DNA of 64,000 nucleotides, from contig QXEO01001565.1 of NCBI GenBank assembly GCA_007115705.1, positions 3,096,230 through 3,160,229 on the forward strand. Direction: 5' to 3'. The stretch's first letter is position 1; every line of letters starts with the position of its first letter. The DNA comes from Dactylis glomerata (Eukaryota > Streptophyta > Magnoliopsida > Poales > Poaceae). Below are positions 57,595 to 64,000 of this stretch, in pieces. The notes below the pieces were generated by a model, which saw only the letters and a list, made by a program, of their open reading frames with translations, was not told the origin of the DNA and searched no databases. The translations under genes and the position numbers were made by a program.

Positions 57595-57708
57595 AAGCAC
57601 ACTTGGCCAGGGTAAAAACCCTAATTCCTTCATTAGTGCCTTTCTCCGCCGCATCGTCTTCTTCTTCCTCACCCCATCTAGGGTTTTTCGTCTCTTGCAC
57701 TTGTCTCC

Positions 57709-58272
57709 ATGGCCGATGCAAGTGAATCTCGCTTGATCATCGGTGCCCCGGTGGAGAAACGGGGCCGCGGTCGTACTCGCGGTAGTAAGAACAAGACTGC
57801 CGTTGTAGCTGCGGTAGGGTCATTTTCTGCCCTGGTGAAGCGACGCCCCGGCCGTCCGGCCGGGAGCAAGAACAAACCCAAGGTGCCATCTGCTGCGCTA
57901 GGTCCAAGTGCTCCTTCCCCTGATGCTTCTTCTTCTTCGCCCAGAATCTATTCTTTCTTCTGCATTTGCAACGTGCAGTGCTGCGAAATTCAGCGCCTAC
58001 CACAGAAATTTACCAAGTTCATGGATGGGCGAGAACTGCGTGAAGCAGTTCTCCGTGAACACTCTGGTGGAGGAACTCCATACGAAGTGGAGGTGTGGTA
58101 TGACGGCGCCGGTGAGCAATTCTTTAAGGGTGGGTGGTCGCGATTTGCGGAGGACCACGACCTCCATCAGGGGTTTTTCATGACCTTTGATTTCCATGTT
58201 GGTACGTCGAAGTTCGACGTGAGAATCTACGACGGCACCCAGTGCCAGAACGAGTATGAAGCCGAAGTATAG
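57709..58272 (+). CDS. AT-hook and B3-domain protein encoded antisense in a Tat element
   Basis: The ORF encodes 187 residues on the strand opposite pol, between the pol stop and the 3' LTR. Two AT-hooks (GRGRTRGSKNK at 19-29, RRPGRPAGSKNK at 45-56) precede a B3-type DNA-binding domain at about 82-187, with YSFFCI, GGWSRFAEDHDLHQGFFMTF and SKFDVRIYDGTQ. Each AT-hook should bind the minor groove of AT-rich DNA, and plant B3 domains bind the major groove. The ATG context (TCCATGGCC) is good and AATAAA lies at 58337. Tat elements are known to carry antisense extra ORFs; the role is unknown and might be self-regulation or targeting. The intact frame suggests recent constraint or youth. Confidence 0.75.
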   Translation: MADASESRLIIGAPVEKRGRGRTRGSKNKTAVVAAVGSFSALVKRRPGRPAGSKNKPKVPSAALGPSAPSPDASSSSPRIYSFFCICNVQCCEIQRLPQKFTKFMDGRELREAVLREHSGGGTPYEVEVWYDGAGEQFFKGGWSRFAEDHDLHQGFFMTFDFHVGTSKFDVRIYDGTQCQNEYEAEV

Positions 58273-58674
58273 CTTCACTTAGCTTGCTTCTTTATGTAAT
58301 CTCCTTTCCCAGTTGTTCTTCCTCGTTCTATCTATAATAAATATTCGTATCTAGATTATGTGTTTATTAATAGACCATGGGAACGAATCATGGTTCCGAG
58401 GCGTGTGCATTAATATTTTATCGGGTTCCTTTTGAACCATTTATATCGTAGACAAAATATCAGGTTGCAATCAACCTTGTAGTATGCCGTAGATAGTCAC
58501 AAATCTCGATAGTTAGTTAATATTATCTCGTACGACTCGAGGGTCTGAGCCCCCGAGTGTAAAGTAAAATATTTATATATATTGTCAATTGGGCCCAATG
58601 AACCCGACCTATGGCCTCATGTTCTGGGTTCAGAGGGTCAGAACTCGAAAAATTCTTTTGTCGCCTTATATAGC

Positions 58675-58894
58675 TTATGCGTAGAACCGTCGTAGCTGCT
58701 CTGCATTCCACGGGTTACTCTCGTCCTTCCCCATTTTCTTGTCTTGTAGTCGATAAGCTCCTCCTGGTATCACTTCTGTGACTATGTAAGGTCCCACCCA
58801 TGGGGACTCGAGTTTTCCATGACTGTCTTGTTTGAGTCGCAGAACTAGATCTCCCACCACGAAGGATCGTGGGCGAACTTGACTACTGTGGTAG
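58675..58894 (-). pseudogene. End of Tat pol (integrase C-terminus), truncated
   Basis: The frame is open from the insertion edge at 58894 to the stop at 58675. It reads YHSSQVRPRSF then VVGDLVLRLKQ, WVGPYIVTEVIPGGAYRLQD and NPWNAEQLRRFYA, the integrase C-terminal fold that ends Tat polyproteins. The upstream part is cut off by the Athila-type insertion. Confidence 0.88.
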
Positions 58895-60486
58895 TGATGC
58901 TTCAGGTGAATGTGGCAACAGACAGTCCTTGTGCGTGGTGAATGACCAGCCCGTTGGGAACCCCAAGAGGAAGGTATGATGAGTGCAGCGGCTAGTTTTC
59001 CCTCAGTTAAGAAACCAAGGTTTATCGATCAGGAGAAGAGAGACGGTGACGACTGAAGGTATTTGTGGAACCTGCACACACACAAACAAATACTTTGTCC
59101 CCAACTTGCGATGAGGTTGTCAATCTCACCGGTTTGCTTGAAACAAAGGTTATGAGTGTATCGAGTGGAAAACAGTAGTAATATGTGAGTAAAATAAACA
59201 GTGCGGGAAAAGTAAACAGGTGATTGCAATATGATTAAAATAGGACCGGGGTCCACAGTTCACTAGTGGTGTCTCTCCATAGATAAATAACATGCTGGGT
59301 AAACAAATTACAGTTGGGCAATTGATAGAATAAAGATAACGTGATATGTCAAGAAGATCACTATGAGATTTACTCTGGGCATTACAACAAAATACATAGA
59401 CCGCCATCCAACTGCATCTATGACTAATAATCCACCCTCGGGGATATCATCCGAACACCCCAAAAGTATTAAGTTGTGAACAACAGATAATTGCATTAAG
59501 CAAAGTGTGTAATGTAAACAAAGCATATGCCCTTGAGCATATGAATGTTGTTTTCTCCCTAGTAGCAACATCACATCTACCACCTTAGAGGTTTCTGTCA
59601 CTCCCCCAGGTGAAATAGAGGCATGAACCCACTATCGAGCATAAATACCCCCTCTTGGAGTCACTAGCAACTACTCGGCCAAGATAGCTACTAACAACGG
59701 AGAGCATGCAAGATCATAAACAACATAGAGATAACAAAAGATATAATTCAGTACAGCAACTTAATCATAAACACCAATATTCATCGGATCCCAACAAACC
59801 AACATCATGGAATTACATAACGGTGATCTCAATCATGTAGGGCAGCTCATGAGATCTAAACATGAAGCACATGGTGGAGAAGACAACCATCTAGCTACTG
59901 CTATGGACCCATAGTCCAAGGTAGACTACTCACTCATCGCTCCGGAGGCAAGCATGGCGATGAAGAAGACCTCCGGTGGCGATTCCCCTCTCCGGCAGGG
60001 TGCCGGGAAGAGCTTCTGGACCCTCCCGATCTTCGGGTCGACGGCGGCGGCGGATCGCGATGTATTCTGGAAAACTGATCGGGTCTTAGGTTTTTCTCGT
60101 CGGGGGGTATATATAGGCGAAAGTACGATGTCAGAGGAGGGACCACGGCCCCTCACGCGGGCCCGGCGCGGCTAGGGGGGTGGCCGCGCCGCCCCTGTGT
60201 GTGGGGGCCACGTGGCCCCCCTCCGTCAGGTCTTCGGATGTTTGGGAGCTTCCCCGTGAAATATGACTTTAGGAACTTGTTTCGTCCAATTCCGAGAATA
60301 TTTCCTGTGTATCACTTCTGAAACACAAAAACAGCAGAAAACAGGAAACTGGCACTGTGGCACTTCGTTAATAGGTTAGTTCCGGAAAATGTATAAAAGT
60401 ACCACTAAGTGTAACGAAACAATATACAAATGGTGTAAAAACAAGGATGGAGCATCAAAAATTATAGATACGTTTGAGACGTATCA
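58895..60486 (-). mobile_element. 3' LTR of the right-hand Athila-type element
   Basis: On the minus strand it begins TGATACGTCTCAAACGTATC at 60486 and ends CACCTGAAGCATCA at 58895, 1592 bp. The purine tract complement AGCATCCCCAAGCTTAAC follows at 60487. Confidence 0.92.
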
Positions 60487-62480
60487 AGCATCCCCAAGCT
60501 TAACTCCTGCTCGTCCTCGATTAGGTAAGTGATAACAAAGAATAATTTTTGAGGTGACATGCACCTACACAATCTTGATCATATATGTAAGCATTGATGA
60601 GCTGGGATCAATAGAACTTAAAACATGGGCATGAAAGATATAATCATGACAATAAGAACTTAGCAACCATGTTGTAAACATGCAAATGAACACAAACAAA
60701 AGATCATGATAACGAAACAATGAAAGTCAAACGTGTGTTCAAATCATAAGGAAAAACATACAAATGGTTTTCAGCTTGTCCTTCAAAGAGAGCAAAACAT
60801 AAATGCATAGGACACCTCAAAGTTTAAGAGGGCGACTAGATACAAATAATTTAAGAACAAGTGAAACCAACAATATGAGTCAATCAATGAACTTTGGGAC
60901 AATGCATATCACACTAAGAATGACAACTATGCTCTCTTAATGGTGCATAAAGAAAGAAGGTGGTGACTCAACATAAAAGTAAAAGAAAGGCCCTTCGCAG
61001 AGGGAAGCAGTGATTGCAAGTTTTATAACCTTCAAAAATTATGGTACTTACCGGCTTTGAGCTCTCATTGCCCCCATCATAAGCATCTTGAATGGTTAAA
61101 GTTAATGCGAGAACAGTTATGATGCATATGCTTGACAAATCATAAGTTGAAAACCTCGTGTCCCGTGAATACGAGTACCCAAACCATGCTAATTTACTTA
61201 GAGTCCCAAGCAAGGCTCTTGTCATTGTAAGTATATGCATATCATTGAGAACCGCCAATGGGGTACCTCCGTGCCCGATGACATGGAACAAGCCCACACC
61301 AAAATGACAGGACAAGCAGACAATGAACACCTCGACATCTCTTTTATTTGCTATATTGTTTAGCTTTTTATTGTGAGATGCGTCGTCGAATGTTCACCAT
61401 GGGTATGCTGCAAATTTCCACCATGAATTATGCATGGCTTAGATTGGCGGCCCGGCGTTTCCCTAACACATATAAAAACTCCATGATCCTCACAAGATTC
61501 CCAATTCATTTCACACAGCGGGCATCCATAAACAAAAGATCACGATATCAACTCAAATAAGAAGTGCAATGTTGAAAGCTTGCCCCATGACAGCATGGCT
61601 GGGCTAGAATCCAACTTACAACTTGCAAGTATAACAACTCAGCATAAAAGACCACAATGTCAAATTTTTAAGAACAGGAAAAAGTAAAGTGTGCCTTCCG
61701 GTTCGTGAGAGCTTTACTGACCGAATTTCGCATAACACTGGTAAGAGTTTAATTTGAAGAGAATATAAAACCAAGTCAAATTTACTTGGAATAGCAAATT
61801 GCTAGTAGGTATGTATGGTGGACACTTTGGAAAACTTTGGCTTTTAGGAGTTGGATGCACGAGTAGAGCTCATACTCAGTACAAGGCGAGGGCTAGCAAA
61901 AGACTGGGAGTGACCAACTAAGAGAGCAATAATGGCCATAATCATGCAAAGCGACAAAGCGACATTAAAAGAAGCATACGATGGCATCAAAAGTCAAAAA
62001 CTAAATGATCATGAAGGCTAAAGGCGACTTTGTAAGATTCTAACATGTGTGAGCATGCGCCAAGTCAACCCAAATAAAGCATCAAGGAGAAAACCAAAAT
62101 AATACTTCCATACAATAAAAACAACGCATGATTTTTTCAAAGGCTCATTAAGCAATCTCAGTTATTTGAGACAAGTCATGCTACAGCAAAACCACTAAGC
62201 ATACTATCAAAAAGACATCAAGCATGACATGAAAAAGCCTAAGCCGCAGTCTACACAAGCTCCTTCTTGTACCACTTTTTTGCACAAAGCTTTTTCTCTT
62301 TTCCAACACCATTTGAAATTTTTATAAACACCTCTTTTGATGAAAACCAATAAAGATCAGAGGCAAAAATACACCTTGATGAAAAGATATGACAAGATCT
62401 GAACGCATATCAAGGCGAAAACGAAAACCAAAAGCAGTAGCAGAAAAAGTAGAACGCTCGATTTTTAATAAGAGTGAAAA
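60487..62480 (-). other. Non-coding 3' internal region of the right-hand element
   Basis: Collinear with 41563-43198 in inverted orientation. No domain-bearing ORF. Confidence 0.7.
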
Positions 62481-62786
62481 CTAGAGCATTCTTTGCAAAT
62501 GAAAACGAGTACATCTCCTCCAAAGGAAATTTGTTGGGGTCCAACCATTTATTGCAGCAAACAAACAAACTAAACAACCTAAGAAAACTAAAACAACTGA
62601 CGCTCCAAGAAAAACACATAGTGCATGAAGCAATAAAAATATAGTGTTTTGAAAGGTGACCTGATTTTTGCCGATGAAGAAGGGGTGCCTCGGGGGCATC
62701 CCCAAGCTTTGACGCTTGTACTTCTTGGATATTTCTTGGGGTAATGCATGGGCATCCCCAAGCTTGAGCTTTTGTCCATTCTTCAA
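62481..62786 (-). CDS. Small membrane-type ORF shared by Athila-type elements
   Basis: The ORF has 101 residues and only a few differences from the ORF at 41257-41562. It keeps the same hydrophobic segment and basic ends. It lies about 0.6 kb after the gag-protease stop. Confidence 0.35.
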   Translation of the reverse strand: MKNGQKLKLGDAHALPQEISKKYKRQSLGMPPRHPFFIGKNQVTFQNTIFLLLHALCVFLGASVVLVFLGCLVCLFAAINGWTPTNFLWRRCTRFHLQRML

Positions 62787-63421
62787 CTCATCTCATCATT
62801 CTCCAATCCCTACACTTGAAAACTTCCTTCATACAAAACTAAACACAATTCTATTAGCAACATTAGTGTAAGCATAAAATATATTCATCCTCTTTTAGCT
62901 TCAGGTTTCAACCCAAAACCACCACATATAAAGTATATACTACTGTAGCAACTTCCACAAGAGTTCCATGATAAAAAAGAACTCAAAAGAAAGCGATAAA
63001 GTGGCAAAAACAAATATTGGCAGAAATCTGTCAAAACTGAACAGCTGATAATGGACGAATTTTTGAGGGATTTTCCGTTGCTCAAATCAAAAAGTGTTCA
63101 ACTAAGAAAAGTTTGGATATAACCTGGGGCATATGCACAAGAAATCGCAGGTCCAAAAGATAAACAGAGAATTTTCACGAATTTTTACGGTGCAGCACCG
63201 AAAACAGTTTCAGGACAGCAATAACCCCAAATCTTTACCTCACTCAATTTATTGGCTTCTCTTGGCACAAAAACGAAATAAACAAGATAAGGAGCGGTCA
63301 TTACAGTAGTAATGACTTCCAAGACTCAAATAAAAGAAAAAGTACTGAAAAGTAAACAATGGGTTATCTCCCAAGAGTGCTTTTCTTTAACGCCTTTGAG
63401 CTAGGCGCAGAAAATTGCGAA

Positions 63422-64000
63422 TCAAGTAATATCAAGTGATGAAGCATCAAGCTCATAATTTGCTTTAAGAATAGAGTCAAAAAGTAATTTCTTTCTTTTC
63501 CTAGGGAAGTGTTCCATACCTTTCTTTAGTGGGAATTGATACTTGATAGTGCCTTCCCTCATATCAATGATAGCACCTACAGTTCGAAGGAAGGGTCTTC
63601 CCAAAATAATAGGACATGAAGCATGGCATTCAATGTCCATAACAAGAAAATCAACGGGAACAGGGTTATTGTTAACCACAATAAGAACATCATTAATCCT
63701 TCCCAAAGGTTTCTTCTTAGCAACATCAGCAATAGGAACATCAAAATAACATTTTTCAAGCGGTGGTAAATCAAGCATGTCATAAATATTTCTAGGCATG
63801 ATGGAAATACTAGCACCTAGATCACATAAAGCATGACAATCATAACCATTAACATGCATATCAATGATGGGTTCCCAACCATCTTCTAACTTCTTGGGAA
63901 CAGAGGCTTTTTGCTCCAACTTTTCATCCCTAATCTTTATAAGAGCATTGGTAATATGCTTAGTAAAAGCAATATTTAAAGAACTAGCATTGGGAGTCAA
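63422..64000 (-). CDS. Gag-protease C-terminal part, Athila-type element
   Basis: The frame is open at the window edge, with 192 residues visible. Numbering from the first visible Met, a retropepsin-type aspartic protease domain runs from about residue 40: CDLGASISIMP holds the catalytic Asp at 60 (DLG in place of the usual DTG, as in other Athila proteases), and ILGRPFL at 132-138 is the flap-distal signature. The frame ends DASSLDIT with no reverse transcriptase after it, so the element encodes at most gag and protease. The same ending occurs in the 198-residue ORF at 40025. Confidence 0.85.
   Translation of the reverse strand: MTPNASSLNIAFTKHITNALIKIRDEKLEQKASVPKKLEDGWEPIIDMHVNGYDCHALCDLGASISIMPRNIYDMLDLPPLEKCYFDVPIADVAKKKPLGRINDVLIVVNNNPVPVDFLVMDIECHASCPIILGRPFLRTVGAIIDMREGTIKYQFPLKKGMEHFPRKRKKLLFDSILKANYELDASSLDIT

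Larger units (their letters stand above)
56184..58894 (-). mobile_element. Tat-lineage Gypsy element, 3' part
   Basis: On the minus strand: end of pol (58894-58675), a spacer containing an antisense ORF, a purine-rich tract (about 57483-57442), then the 3' LTR (57441-56184). The Tat lineage is inferred from the integrase C-terminus (GPYIVTEV.PGGAYRL and PWNAEQLRRFYA) and from the long pol-LTR spacer with an antisense ORF. The 5' part lies beyond the next insertion and the window. Confidence 0.78.
58895..64000 (-). mobile_element. Athila-type Gypsy element, 3' part, continues past the window
   Basis: The 3' LTR is 58895-60486, then come about 2.9 kb of non-coding internal sequence and the end of a gag-protease frame (63422 onward). 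The LTR is very close to those of the 38245 element. GGTAG (58890-58894) is the expected TSD. Confidence 0.9.

Overview
The window is nuclear DNA of a large-genome grass. LTR start sequences, CACTA and Harbinger termini and Stowaway MITEs all have the look I associate with Triticeae (wheat, Aegilops, barley or rye). That assignment is from memory of repeat families, not from a search. I see one well-supported host gene. Most of the rest is nested transposable elements, and element boundaries are supported by terminal sequences and target-site duplications (TSDs) read from the sequence.

Left cluster (1-22063), four nesting levels. An Athila-type Gypsy element A (16267-22063, minus strand) appears to have been hit by a related element B (LTR 14691-16266). 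B was hit by a gag-only Copia element (1-1499 plus 8507-14690, minus strand). The Copia element was hit by a 7.0-kb CACTA transposon (1500-8503, TSD TTA). The CACTA element carries a captured two-exon fragment of the ribonucleotide reductase large-subunit gene, a diverged repeat region and a G-rich minisatellite.

Middle, gene-bearing part (22064-37027). It holds LINE-like retroposons, Stowaway MITEs, a small Helitron and an 0.85-kb duplication whose two copies carry different MITE insertions. It also holds an intronless AP2/ERF transcription-factor gene of the ESR1/DORNROSCHEN type (33277-34134). A 1.35-kb retroposon with a 14-bp TSD sits about 20 bp upstream of that gene's TATA box.

Right part (37028-64000). 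A PIF/Harbinger element (37028-45424, TSD TAA) has an internally deleted transposase and is split by a complete 6.5-kb Athila-type element (38245-44791, TSD GCGGC, LTRs about 1% different). After 4.7 kb with no recognised gene comes a second four-level nest. Harbinger-2 (from 50181) was hit by CACTA-2 (from 50657), which was hit by a Tat-lineage Gypsy element (56184-58894), which was hit by another Athila-type element (58895 to beyond 64000). The Tat element carries, antisense to its pol gene, an intact ORF encoding two AT-hooks and a B3 DNA-binding domain, with its own TATA box.

The ESR1-like gene is the only likely host function. The AT-hook/B3 ORF and the captured reductase fragment show elements acquiring host regulatory and metabolic sequence. 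No rRNA, functional tRNA or CRISPR was seen.
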